A stretch of DNA of 61,746 bases from JAFDXJ01 sp039811225 (lineage in GTDB: Bacteria; Bacteroidota; Bacteroidia; Chitinophagales; Chitinophagaceae), in NCBI GenBank assembly GCA_039811225.1, contig JBDHYG010000016.1:1-61746 (forward strand), given 5' to 3'. How positions within the stretch are numbered: position 1 is the first letter of the stretch; every line of letters begins with the position of its first letter. Of this stretch, positions 9,383-17,313 are shown one piece after another. The notes under the pieces were generated by a model. The model saw only the letters and a program-made list of their open reading frames with translations. It did not search any database and was not told the DNA's origin. Both the position numbers and the translations under genes were made by a program.

Positions 9383-10195
9383 ATGTCAAACAATCTGTTA
9401 GCAGGAAAAAAAGGAATTATTTTTGGGGCACTCGATGAAAAATCAATCGCCTGGAAAACTGCTTTGCATTGCCATGCTGCCGGCGCTGAATTGGTGCTGA
9501 CCAATGCACCGGTTGCTTTGCGTATGGGAGAAATCAATAAACTGGCCGAAGCCACCGGGGCGCCTGTAATTGGAGCGGATGTAACCAATATGGATGACCT
9601 GAAGAATTTATTTGAAAGCGCCATGAAACAATTCAATGGAGGAATTGATTTCATTTTACATTCTATAGGAATGAGCCTGAATGTACGAAAAGGAAAAGCA
9701 TATACTGAAATCGATTATGGCTTTAATCAAAAAACACTGGATATTTCCGCTATGAGCCTGCACCGGGTTTTGCGCACAGCCTGGGATATGGATGCACTCA
9801 ATGAATGGGGCAGTGTGGTTGCCCTATCCTATATTGCCGCACAACGGGTATTCCCTGATTATAATGAAATGGCCGATGCCAAAGCTTTACTGGAATCCGT
9901 GACCAGGAGCTTTGGTTACCAATATGGGAAAAGAAAAAAAGTACGTGTCAATACCATTTCACAATCACCTACGCGGACTACAGCCGGCAGCGGTGTAAAA
10001 GGCTTTGATGGTTTTATTGCGTATGCCGAAATGATGAGCCCCCTCGGTAATGCCAGTGCAGATGCCTGTGCTGCTTATTGTGTTACGCTTTTTAGTGACC
10101 TGACTAAATACGTGACCATGCAAAACCTGTTTCATGATGGAGGCTTCAGCTTTACAGGGGTTTCTGAAGAGGTCATCCGCCAAATGGAGAAATAA
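9383..10195 (+). CDS. fabI: Enoyl-[acyl-carrier-protein] reductase (NADH), FabI type
   Basis: FabI reduces trans-2-enoyl-ACP in the last step of each fatty acid elongation cycle. It is an SDR-fold enzyme of 270 residues. The N-terminal region carries the FabI-type cofactor loop ending in SIAW (21-24). The two active-site tyrosines and the lysine are at Y150, Y160 and K167 with the exact FabI spacing (LSY...DYNEMADAK). It follows recN by 74 bases on the same strand, possibly by read-through, since no terminator is visible. Confidence 0.95.
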   Translation: MSNNLLAGKKGIIFGALDEKSIAWKTALHCHAAGAELVLTNAPVALRMGEINKLAEATGAPVIGADVTNMDDLKNLFESAMKQFNGGIDFILHSIGMSLNVRKGKAYTEIDYGFNQKTLDISAMSLHRVLRTAWDMDALNEWGSVVALSYIAAQRVFPDYNEMADAKALLESVTRSFGYQYGKRKKVRVNTISQSPTRTTAGSGVKGFDGFIAYAEMMSPLGNASADACAAYCVTLFSDLTKYVTMQNLFHDGGFSFTGVSEEVIRQMEK

Positions 10196-10267
10196 ATTTT
10201 GTGTAATTACCTGTTCCAAAAATTGGTAAGCCGGGCTTCATTTTTCATTAATTCATTTTAACAGCGA

Positions 10268-13063
10268 ATGGATTATAAGAAAATTATTTGTTACCTGTTA
10301 TGTTGCCTGGTTATTCCCCGGCTACATGCACAAAATTTCGGTGCAGTACCCAATGATATTCATTGGCGCCAATTGCAATCTCCAACGGCAAGAATCATTT
10401 TCCCTAATGGCTATGATTCAACAGCAAATCGTATTGCCATTATTACCGAAGCATTGTATCAACATCGGCGTGATTCCATAGGAAGCTTTCATCAACCGGT
10501 GAGCATCCTATTGCATCCCTTTACAACTGTGTCCAATGGTTTTGTAGCGTTGGCGCCTTTTCGCAGTGAGTTTTTTTTACATCCCCCTTCCCAGGCTTTG
10601 GAAAACGGGGCGCTCTACTGGCCTGACCAGTTGGCCCTGCATGAATACCGGCATGTGCAACAGTATGAAAGTTTTAATACAGGCTTATCCAAACTTGCCG
10701 GAATTTTATTTGGTGAAAACGCCCGCTCACTCGCCAATGCAGCGGCTGTGCCGGACTGGTTCTTTGAAGGGGATGCTGTTTATAATGAAATATTTTATAG
10801 CGCAGAAGGCCGGGGACGATTACCAGCTTTTTTAGATGGCATGCAACAAATCATACAAGCAGGAAACCCTCCTACTTATGCTGTTTTGCGTAATGGTTCC
10901 TTTAAAAAATATACCCCGAATCATTACCAGCTTGGTTATGTGCTGACTGCTTATGGTTATGCAACTTATGGAGCCGACTTTTGGTCGAAAGTGAGCCGGG
11001 AGGCCGCATCATTCCGGCCGCTTTTTTACCCGTTCCAGGGCGCTGTCAAAAAATATGCAGGTATTCCTTTTAAGCAATTTGTACAAGATGCATTTCGCTT
11101 TTACCAGGATACCCGGGAAAAGGATACTATGTCAACATCCCTGCATTGGCTAACATCTACCCGGAAGCATGATGTAGTGGATTATCGTTTTCCATACCCG
11201 GGAGAAAATGGTAGTATGATTGTTTTGAAAAATTCGTACAAAAAAATTCCTGCTTTTTTTAAGATTGATAAGAATGGCCAGGAACATTTTATTCAGCAAA
11301 ATCTGATTTCAGGAGAATCGTATTTTTCTTATCGTGCCGGAAAAATTATTACCGGTTTTGACGTGCCTGATATACGATATGCTTACAAGCGTTTTACAGG
11401 AATAAAAACCATTGATGTAGAAACCGGGGAAGCGAAAACAATTTTGCGAAAGGCACCTCTCTTCACACCGGATATTTCACCGGATCAAAAACAAATAGTA
11501 GCGATAGAAATGCCTTCTTATATGCAAACGAACCTGGTAGTTTTAAATGAAAACGGGGAAATGATAAACCGTTACGCAGCAGAGCCGGACATTTATTTTT
11601 CCTATCCAAAATTCAGTGCAGATGGTCAATCAGTCTATGTCATTATAAAGAATGACCAGGGGGAAATGGGTATTCAATTAATAAACAAACTTTCCGGTAA
11701 GGCAACTACAATTTTGCCTGTACAAAAAAGAATTTTGGGAAACCCCGTTGTACAAGGAGATACCTTGTTAGTGATTTGTGCGCATGATGCGGAACAGGAA
11801 GTATGGGCTATCACTGGAACTACCTGTTTCAAAGCAGCCATTCATGGTCACCAGGTTTACCAGGCAATGCTTTCGGGAAAAGGCGACCTGGTTATTTCTA
11901 CCTTTACTTTACAGGGTTATCGCCTGGCTTCAGTTGCACCCGCCTGGCAGGCAATAACAGCAGCAGATACCCTGCGACCTATAATCATACAGCCGGTTTT
12001 GACACAAAAGGAGAATGATCTTTTAGAAAATTTGTCTCCCCAAAATTTTCTGACAACGAAATATAATAAGTTTACGCACCCCTTTCATTTTCATAGTTGG
12101 AACCCTGTGCTGGATGATCCGGAATATTCATTTTACCTATATGGGCAGGATTTGTTAAACATTCAACAATCACAGCTTTATTACACCTATAATGCCAATG
12201 AACAGTCGCATACCATTGGTTTTAGTGATATATATGGAGGTTGGGTTTTGCAGCCATTCCTGCAAGTCACACAGTCCTGGGACCGGCAAGCCACCTATCG
12301 TGCTGATACGGTTTTTTCCTGGAACGAATCCAATGTGGGAGTAGGTTGGCAATTACCTTTAAATTTTTCCGGCAGCCGGCAATACCGCGCTTTAACGGCT
12401 ACTATTGCTTTTCATTTCAATGCAGTACAATGGACAGGGATGGCTAAAGATCTACTGAAAAATTATAACCTGAATTATTTGCAGTATCGCCTTGAATATA
12501 AAGCCGCAAGCCAGCAGGCACGCCAGCAAATTTATCCACCCTGGGCCCAGTATTTTTCCTTTCAATATGTAGCTACCAATGGCGGGGAATATGCCCGGCA
12601 ATGGAACCTGAATGCCCGGCTTTTTTTACCCGGTATAGTTTCCACTCATAGTCTTGTGTTAAGTACCGCCATACAACACACAGACAGCCGGCAGCAATAT
12701 TTTTTTAGTAATAATTTTCAACCAGCCCGTGGATACACAGCATATCGGTTACCATTGAACGCACAAGCAGGCGCCACATACCATTTTCCCCTGGTCTATC
12801 CGGATTGGGGCTTTGGGCAAATTGTTTTTTTCTCCCGGATCCGGGCGGCTGTTTTTTATGATCAGGGCTGGGGTAAAAGTTATACGCAACAACGATTTAC
12901 TTTTCGATCCTTCGGTGTGGAAATGTATCTCGATACAAAATGGTGGAACCAGCAACCGGTAACAGTTGGCCTCCGCTACAGCCGTTTATTGGATGCTGCT
13001 CCTTTCAACCTGCAGCCGAATCAATGGGAAGTAATTATGCCGGTAAAACTATTCAGGCAGTAA
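10268..13063 (+). CDS. Envelope protein with N-terminal HEXXH zincin, propeller-like middle and C-terminal barrel-like region
   Basis: This 931-residue exported protein has a signal peptide ending near LHAQ. Residues ~25-290 look like a gluzincin of the peptidase MA type: HEYRH at 125-129 supplies two zinc ligands and the catalytic Glu, and WFFEGDA puts a third ligand at E167. Residues ~310-590 contain repeated WD40/TolB-like blades (SPDQKQIVAIEMP, FSADGQSVYVII). The last ~330 residues are rich in alternating hydrophobic/aromatic strands and end in a barrel-like strand, suggesting an outer-membrane beta-barrel. Annotation pipelines may call it TolB-like because of the propeller. The substrate and the protease activity are unproven. 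Confidence 0.7.
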   Translation: MDYKKIICYLLCCLVIPRLHAQNFGAVPNDIHWRQLQSPTARIIFPNGYDSTANRIAIITEALYQHRRDSIGSFHQPVSILLHPFTTVSNGFVALAPFRSEFFLHPPSQALENGALYWPDQLALHEYRHVQQYESFNTGLSKLAGILFGENARSLANAAAVPDWFFEGDAVYNEIFYSAEGRGRLPAFLDGMQQIIQAGNPPTYAVLRNGSFKKYTPNHYQLGYVLTAYGYATYGADFWSKVSREAASFRPLFYPFQGAVKKYAGIPFKQFVQDAFRFYQDTREKDTMSTSLHWLTSTRKHDVVDYRFPYPGENGSMIVLKNSYKKIPAFFKIDKNGQEHFIQQNLISGESYFSYRAGKIITGFDVPDIRYAYKRFTGIKTIDVETGEAKTILRKAPLFTPDISPDQKQIVAIEMPSYMQTNLVVLNENGEMINRYAAEPDIYFSYPKFSADGQSVYVIIKNDQGEMGIQLINKLSGKATTILPVQKRILGNPVVQGDTLLVICAHDAEQEVWAITGTTCFKAAIHGHQVYQAMLSGKGDLVISTFTLQGYRLASVAPAWQAITAADTLRPIIIQPVLTQKENDLLENLSPQNFLTTKYNKFTHPFHFHSWNPVLDDPEYSFYLYGQDLLNIQQSQLYYTYNANEQSHTIGFSDIYGGWVLQPFLQVTQSWDRQATYRADTVFSWNESNVGVGWQLPLNFSGSRQYRALTATIAFHFNAVQWTGMAKDLLKNYNLNYLQYRLEYKAASQQARQQIYPPWAQYFSFQYVATNGGEYARQWNLNARLFLPGIVSTHSLVLSTAIQHTDSRQQYFFSNNFQPARGYTAYRLPLNAQAGATYHFPLVYPDWGFGQIVFFSRIRAAVFYDQGWGKSYTQQRFTFRSFGVEMYLDTKWWNQQPVTVGLRYSRLLDAAPFNLQPNQWEVIMPVKLFRQ

Positions 13064-13069
13064 AAAAGT

Positions 13070-14014
13070 TTACTGAAATGCCTGTGCAATTTTTTCACAC
13101 AATTGTGTTTGGAGTGTTTGTTCCGCAACCATAATCATATTATGGAAAGCGCTGGTATTGCTGATACCATGGCCAATGATGACAGGTTTGGAAATCCCAA
13201 GTACCGGGATACCGCCATAATTGTCGTATTGGAAACGGCTCATATACGTGTCTTTTTCAAAATGCCGTTGTGCGGCAATATCATAAAAAGATTCGGCCAT
13301 TTTCAAAATCACATTCCCGATAAAGCCATCGCAAACCACGACATCTGCTTTATCCATGAAAAGGTCCCGGCCTTCTACATTTCCGGCAAAATGAATTTGT
13401 TTATTTTCTTTTAATAAGGTATGGGCTGCTTTAGTGAGCAAGTCACCTTTTCCTTCTTCTTCGCCTACATTGAGCAGACCGACTTTGGGCTGGTTGATTT
13501 GTAAGAGGTATTGTGCATACAAACTACCCAACAGGGCAAACTGGTTTAAATGTTCTGGTTTGCAATCGGTATTCAAACCGGCATCCAGCAGGAGACCAGT
13601 TCCTCCATTGAGTTTGGGAAGGATGGTGCCGATTGTGGGCCGGAGTACACCAGCTAAAGGTTTTAAAGTAAGCATAGCGCCTACCAGCATTGCACCTGTA
13701 TTGCCGGCGCTGATAAAAGCATCTGCTTTACCAGTGGCTAATAAATGAAATCCAATGGCAATGGAAGAATGTTGTTTTTCACGAAGCGCTTTGGCGGGAT
13801 GCTCATGGTACCCGATAACTTCAGGTGCATGTACTACCTGGATATTTGGGTTGTTTACTAAGTCGTAGGTGGCCAGTAAAGATTTTATTGGTTCTTCCTG
13901 CCCTATACAAAGGATCGTGGAAGGTGTGGCGCTGACTGAAAAATAATGATGGATCCCTTTCACCGCTTCTAACGGAGCAAAGTCTCCACCCATCATATCA
14001 ATGGCCACTTTCAT
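13070..14014 (-). CDS. plsX: Phosphate acyltransferase PlsX
   Basis: PlsX converts acyl-ACP to acyl-phosphate for the PlsY step of phosphatidic acid synthesis (peripheral membrane). The 314-residue protein starts MKVAIDMMGGDFAP and has the family segments ISAGNTGA, VGLLNVGEE, FAGNVEGRD and VVCDGFIGN. The length is slightly short but complete. It is last in the DUF177-rpmF-plsX operon, an order conserved widely in bacteria; rpmF lies 37 bases upstream. Confidence 0.97.
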   Translation of the reverse strand: MKVAIDMMGGDFAPLEAVKGIHHYFSVSATPSTILCIGQEEPIKSLLATYDLVNNPNIQVVHAPEVIGYHEHPAKALREKQHSSIAIGFHLLATGKADAFISAGNTGAMLVGAMLTLKPLAGVLRPTIGTILPKLNGGTGLLLDAGLNTDCKPEHLNQFALLGSLYAQYLLQINQPKVGLLNVGEEEGKGDLLTKAAHTLLKENKQIHFAGNVEGRDLFMDKADVVVCDGFIGNVILKMAESFYDIAAQRHFEKDTYMSRFQYDNYGGIPVLGISKPVIIGHGISNTSAFHNMIMVAEQTLQTQLCEKIAQAFQ

Positions 14015-14051
14015 TTGGTTCTGTATATAGATATAAAGAAATGAAAAGGCA

Positions 14052-14246
14052 TTAGCCTTTTATCGGCGCTTTTTCGGCAACTACTTTTCCTTTGTAGTAA
14101 AGTTTACCTTCACTCACATGTGCGCGGTGACGAACATGCAATTCGCTGGTAGTGGCGTCTTTGCTCAGGGTTACCGGCATTGCTTTGTAATGCGTCCTTC
14201 TTTTTGCGCTGCGTTGCTGCGAGTGCCTGCGTTTGGGATTTGGCAT
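14052..14246 (-). CDS. rpmF: 50S ribosomal protein L32
   Basis: This 64-residue basic protein starts MPNPKRRHSQQRSAKRRTH, the signature of L32. The C-terminal half lacks the four cysteines of zinc-binding L32, so it is the zinc-free form. It sits between the DUF177 gene and plsX in the standard order. A CAAAAATA on the plus strand at 14291-14298 reads TATTTTTG on the coding strand and may be its own -7 box. Confidence 0.97.
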   Translation of the reverse strand: MPNPKRRHSQQRSAKRRTHYKAMPVTLSKDATTSELHVRHRAHVSEGKLYYKGKVVAEKAPIKG

Positions 14247-14290
14247 AATTTAATTTTTATAATCTTGAAAAAAACCTACAATTTATTTTG

Positions 14291-14298
14291 CAAAAATA
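14291..14298 (-). promoter_or_regulatory. Possible -7 box for rpmF-plsX
   Basis: TATTTTTG on the minus strand matches the Bacteroidota -7 consensus TAnnTTTG, about 45 bases before the rpmF start. No TTTG is found at the usual 19-20 base distance, so support is partial. Confidence 0.35.
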
Positions 14299-14304
14299 AT
14301 TAAA

Positions 14305-14844
14305 TCAATTTTTAAACTGATCGAGCCCTTTCCACAAATTTGCGGAAGAGCTTTCGGAGGCATGTTTTTTCATCTCCTCCAGTTTTTTCAATACTTCCGG
14401 GTTACAACCCGATTCCCCGTTTTCCTTTGGCGGACATATTTTTTGAAGGGGGATACTGAGGTTGATAAACTCATAAATCCAATCACCTACATAAATATGG
14501 CTTTCCTGGCGCCCGATATAGAAAACATCCGGGTCCAGCTCTTCTTCATTCATCAACTCGGGGTCATCGGTCATTTTAATGGTGATATGGTACTCATCCC
14601 ATAACTGTACGGTAAGGGGGTTTCCACACCGGTCACAGAGCATATCGGCCTGGCCATCCACATCAAAATGCAACAACATGAAATTTGTTTTCTTATCGAG
14701 TTGCAAGCGAATGACTGCCTGGCAGTTGGTAAAATCCTGTTCCCCGTAATGTTCAAAAAACTTCCCGTCAATTTCGTAAGTGAATTCATGTACGCCTGGC
14801 TTCAGTCCTACAAACGCTATTTCATATGCCCTGCGGTGATTCAT
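14305..14844 (-). CDS. DUF177 (YceD-like) domain protein
   Basis: This 179-residue protein is placed directly before rpmF, as YceD/DUF177 proteins usually are. It has the family motif of two cysteine pairs: CDRCGNPL in the middle (with an LHFDVDGQ strand before it) and CPPKE...GCNPE near the C-terminus, which may bind zinc. YceD has been linked to 23S rRNA accumulation in plants and bacteria. Here the call rests on the motif and the operon. The C-terminal tail after the last cysteine is helical and charged. Confidence 0.85.
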   Translation of the reverse strand: MNHRRAYEIAFVGLKPGVHEFTYEIDGKFFEHYGEQDFTNCQAVIRLQLDKKTNFMLLHFDVDGQADMLCDRCGNPLTVQLWDEYHITIKMTDDPELMNEEELDPDVFYIGRQESHIYVGDWIYEFINLSIPLQKICPPKENGESGCNPEVLKKLEEMKKHASESSSANLWKGLDQFKN

Positions 14845-15152
14845 AGCCGATTTTTTGGGTGGGCAAAGGTATAGAATTATTGATTAGCAGCAAAATAATC
14901 CGGTTCGATCCGGGGATTTAAGGCTTTTTTATTGCTGTTCAGGTGATTAGGTAAGTTCGAATTCCAGTCAATCATATATGATTTTCAAAAAAGAGCTGTT
15001 CCCCAATGTTACCGGCGTACAAGGGAGTGACACAAGGGACGATGCCATGAAAATCCCTTGCCCGGGCAAAAATGCGTATCCTTTCAACGGGGAATCTTAA
15101 ATACAAATTGAAAATTTGCCGGAAAAGTTAATTCGAATAAATTGCTTTGTTC
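14845..15152. other. Intergenic region with small ORF / structured leader before the DUF3810 gene
   Basis: This divergent intergenic stretch has no long gene. It contains an ATG-initiated 40-codon frame (14978-15100) and several complementary segments, described separately. I see no Bacteroidota promoter consensus with both elements. Confidence 0.5.
14978..15100 (+). CDS. Candidate 40-residue small ORF in the leader of the DUF3810 gene
   Basis: An ATG frame of 41 codons begins MIFKKELFPNVTGVQG and ends NAYPFNGES before TAA. Its composition is protein-like (mixed polar, Pro, Gly, one Cys) with no signal peptide. It ends 52 bases before the DUF3810 start, so it could be a leader peptide or an independent small protein. 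The same bases also form RNA-like pairings: CAAGGGA at 15020-15026 and again at 15033-15039, either of which can pair with TCCCTTG at 15054-15060; and TTCCCC (14999-15004) with GGGGAA (15089-15094). Whether it is coding, structural or neither cannot be decided from one sequence. Confidence 0.3.
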   Translation: MIFKKELFPNVTGVQGSDTRDDAMKIPCPGKNAYPFNGES

Positions 15153-16244
15153 ATGGGTAAAAATCAATTTCAACGGAAGCGTTTTTTTTATTCGATAGGA
15201 GTTCTATTCATCCTGGCAATAGCTATCCGGATTTTTTCCCTTTTTCCCGGGGCAGTGGAAACAGGGTTTACACGTGGCTTTTATAAATATCTTAGTCAAA
15301 GCCTGCGTGCGGTTTTCCGGCTGGTGCCGGTTAGTTTGGGTGATATTTTATACGCACTTTTTTTGATCAGCCTGGTGGTTTGGATGGTGAAAGGCATTCT
15401 TCAAATTCGAAGAAGCAAAAACCGGAAAGCATTGCTGGGGGCGGCCGCGAGGAAATTGTTGCTGTGGAGCCTGGGCATTTATGTGTATTTTAACCTGGCC
15501 TGGGGCCTGAATTATGACCGGTTGGGTATTGCATCTGATTTTGGTCTGGAAGAAAAGGAATATACCATTGCGGAATTGAAAGCGCTCAATACGGATCTGC
15601 TTTTGCGCATAAATGAAACCCGGAAAGCCTGTGGCTCTTCGCCCATTTACCCAACTCCACGGAACCTGTATAAGGAAGTAGTTACGGCCTATCAAAAAAC
15701 TGCTTCTTTTTTTCCATTCCTGCAATATCAATATCCCTGTATCAAAAGTTCTTTATTTGGCCGGTTGGGGAATTACCTGGGCTACCTGGGTTATTACAAC
15801 CCTTTTACCGGGGAAGCGCAAGTGAATACGGCCGTTCCGGCATTTACCCTGCCCTATACGGCTTGTCATGAAACGGCACATCAATTAGGCTATGGCAGTG
15901 AAAGTGAAGCAAACTTTGTTGGCTATATTGCCGCTGTGCATTCGGGTAGGCCGGAATTTGTATACAGCGCCTATTTCAATTTATTTTCTTATGCCAATAG
16001 CCGCTTGTATGAAGTGGATTCTGTTGCGGCCAAAGAAAATGTGGATCAGCTGGATACATTGGTAAAACAGGATTATCTCACCTATAAGCAATTTTTGCTG
16101 GCACATCAAAATCCCGTAGAGCCGCTGCTGACAAGGGTTTATGGCTGGTTTTTGCAGGCCAATAAACAACCACTTGGCATCCTTACCTATGATGATGTTG
16201 TGGGCTGGTTGATTGCGTATAAAGAAAAGTTCGGGAAAATATAA
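15153..16244 (+). CDS. DUF3810 domain integral membrane protein with HEXXH motif
   Basis: The protein has 363 residues from the ATG at 15153; a TTG two codons earlier is less likely. Three hydrophobic helices (~11-30, ~57-82, ~102-118) precede a soluble domain. The soluble domain has HETAH at 239-243 followed by GYGSESEANFVGY, which resembles a zinc metallopeptidase site with a downstream glutamate. This matches the DUF3810 family, common in Bacteroidota and Firmicutes but uncharacterised. A membrane-bound protease role is plausible and unproven. Its upstream region holds the small ORF/leader described separately. Confidence 0.8.
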   Translation: MGKNQFQRKRFFYSIGVLFILAIAIRIFSLFPGAVETGFTRGFYKYLSQSLRAVFRLVPVSLGDILYALFLISLVVWMVKGILQIRRSKNRKALLGAAARKLLLWSLGIYVYFNLAWGLNYDRLGIASDFGLEEKEYTIAELKALNTDLLLRINETRKACGSSPIYPTPRNLYKEVVTAYQKTASFFPFLQYQYPCIKSSLFGRLGNYLGYLGYYNPFTGEAQVNTAVPAFTLPYTACHETAHQLGYGSESEANFVGYIAAVHSGRPEFVYSAYFNLFSYANSRLYEVDSVAAKENVDQLDTLVKQDYLTYKQFLLAHQNPVEPLLTRVYGWFLQANKQPLGILTYDDVVGWLIAYKEKFGKI

Positions 16245-16292
16245 ACTTTAGGAGAAAAGTAAACAGGCAATACAAGCAGGTTTTATTTTTTG

Positions 16293-16300
16293 TAAATTTG
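16293..16300 (+). promoter_or_regulatory. Probable -7 box of the dienelactone hydrolase-like gene
   Basis: TAAATTTG fits TAnnTTTG exactly and lies 15 bases before the ATG at 16315. No TTTG occurs at the expected upstream distance. Confidence 0.4.
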
Positions 16301-16314
16301 CGCAAACGCAAACT

Positions 16315-17157
16315 ATGTTACGCAATAAATTAGTACCGGTTGGCCTATTCCTACTTGCCGGCCTGGTATTTTTTTCCTGTAAAGAAGCAGGGGAAAAAAA
16401 AACAGCAGCAGTTCCTGCCCAAGATAGTCTTGCTGTAATTAAAACAGATACCATCCGGTATCAAAAAAACGGGATAAATTATATCAGCTTACTTTTTTAT
16501 GATACAACTCTCACCGGAAAACGCCCGGCCATATTGGTTGTACCGGAATGGTGGGGCCTGAATGATTATGCTGTATTCCGGGCTAAAGAACTGGCACAGC
16601 TGGGCTATATTGCTATGGCTACAGATATGTATGGAAATGGTAAAACAGGAGCCACACCGGACGATGCAGCCAGCCTCTCAGCGCCATTTTATGCAGACCC
16701 GCATTTGACTAAGACTGTTTTAGATGCCGCTTTGCAGCAAATAAAAAATTTCCCACAAACAGATACGACGAATATTGGTGCCGTGGGTTATTGCTATGGT
16801 GGTTATGTGGTATTGAATGCAGCTAAGTTGGGCGCTGATCTCAAGGCCGTGGTGAGTATTCATGGTGGCCTGCAGGGTGTGACACCGGTGAAGAATTTAT
16901 TAAAAGCACAAGTACTCGTTTGCCAGGGGGGAAAAGATTCTTTTGAATTGGAAAATTTGCCTCATTTCAAAAAAGAAATGGATGCAGTGGGTGCGAACTA
17001 TACCGTTATTGTTTACCCGGATGCGACACATGCATTTAGTAACCCGGCAGCTACCGAATTAGGTAAAAAATTCAATATACCTATTATGTATAATGCGGCT
17101 GCAGACAGCGCTTCGCGCAGTGATGAACAAAATTTTTTCAAAAAAATCCTGCAATAA
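16315..17157 (+). CDS. Dienelactone hydrolase family lipoprotein
   Basis: This 280-residue protein has a lipoprotein signal (LLAGLVFFSCKEAG), so it is exported and lipid-anchored. The alpha/beta-hydrolase domain has the cysteine nucleophile of the DLH family in GYCYGG (C160). A late acid lies near GGKDSFE, and the catalytic histidine is in DATHAF. DLH enzymes hydrolyse lactones and esters; the exported form probably acts on an unknown ester in the periplasm. Transketolase follows after a 156-base gap. Confidence 0.85.
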   Translation: MLRNKLVPVGLFLLAGLVFFSCKEAGEKKTAAVPAQDSLAVIKTDTIRYQKNGINYISLLFYDTTLTGKRPAILVVPEWWGLNDYAVFRAKELAQLGYIAMATDMYGNGKTGATPDDAASLSAPFYADPHLTKTVLDAALQQIKNFPQTDTTNIGAVGYCYGGYVVLNAAKLGADLKAVVSIHGGLQGVTPVKNLLKAQVLVCQGGKDSFELENLPHFKKEMDAVGANYTVIVYPDATHAFSNPAATELGKKFNIPIMYNAAADSASRSDEQNFFKKILQ

Positions 17158-17313
17158 GAATATGTTATCCCGGATGTTCACAGCGGACATTTATATTGGT
17201 GAAAACTATTTCCTTTCAAAAAGAAATGCCCGGGATTTTACATTTATTTTGTGCATCTTTTTAGAAACATGGCAAAAACGAAAAACCATTAAACGCTATT
17301 AAACAATTAAGAC

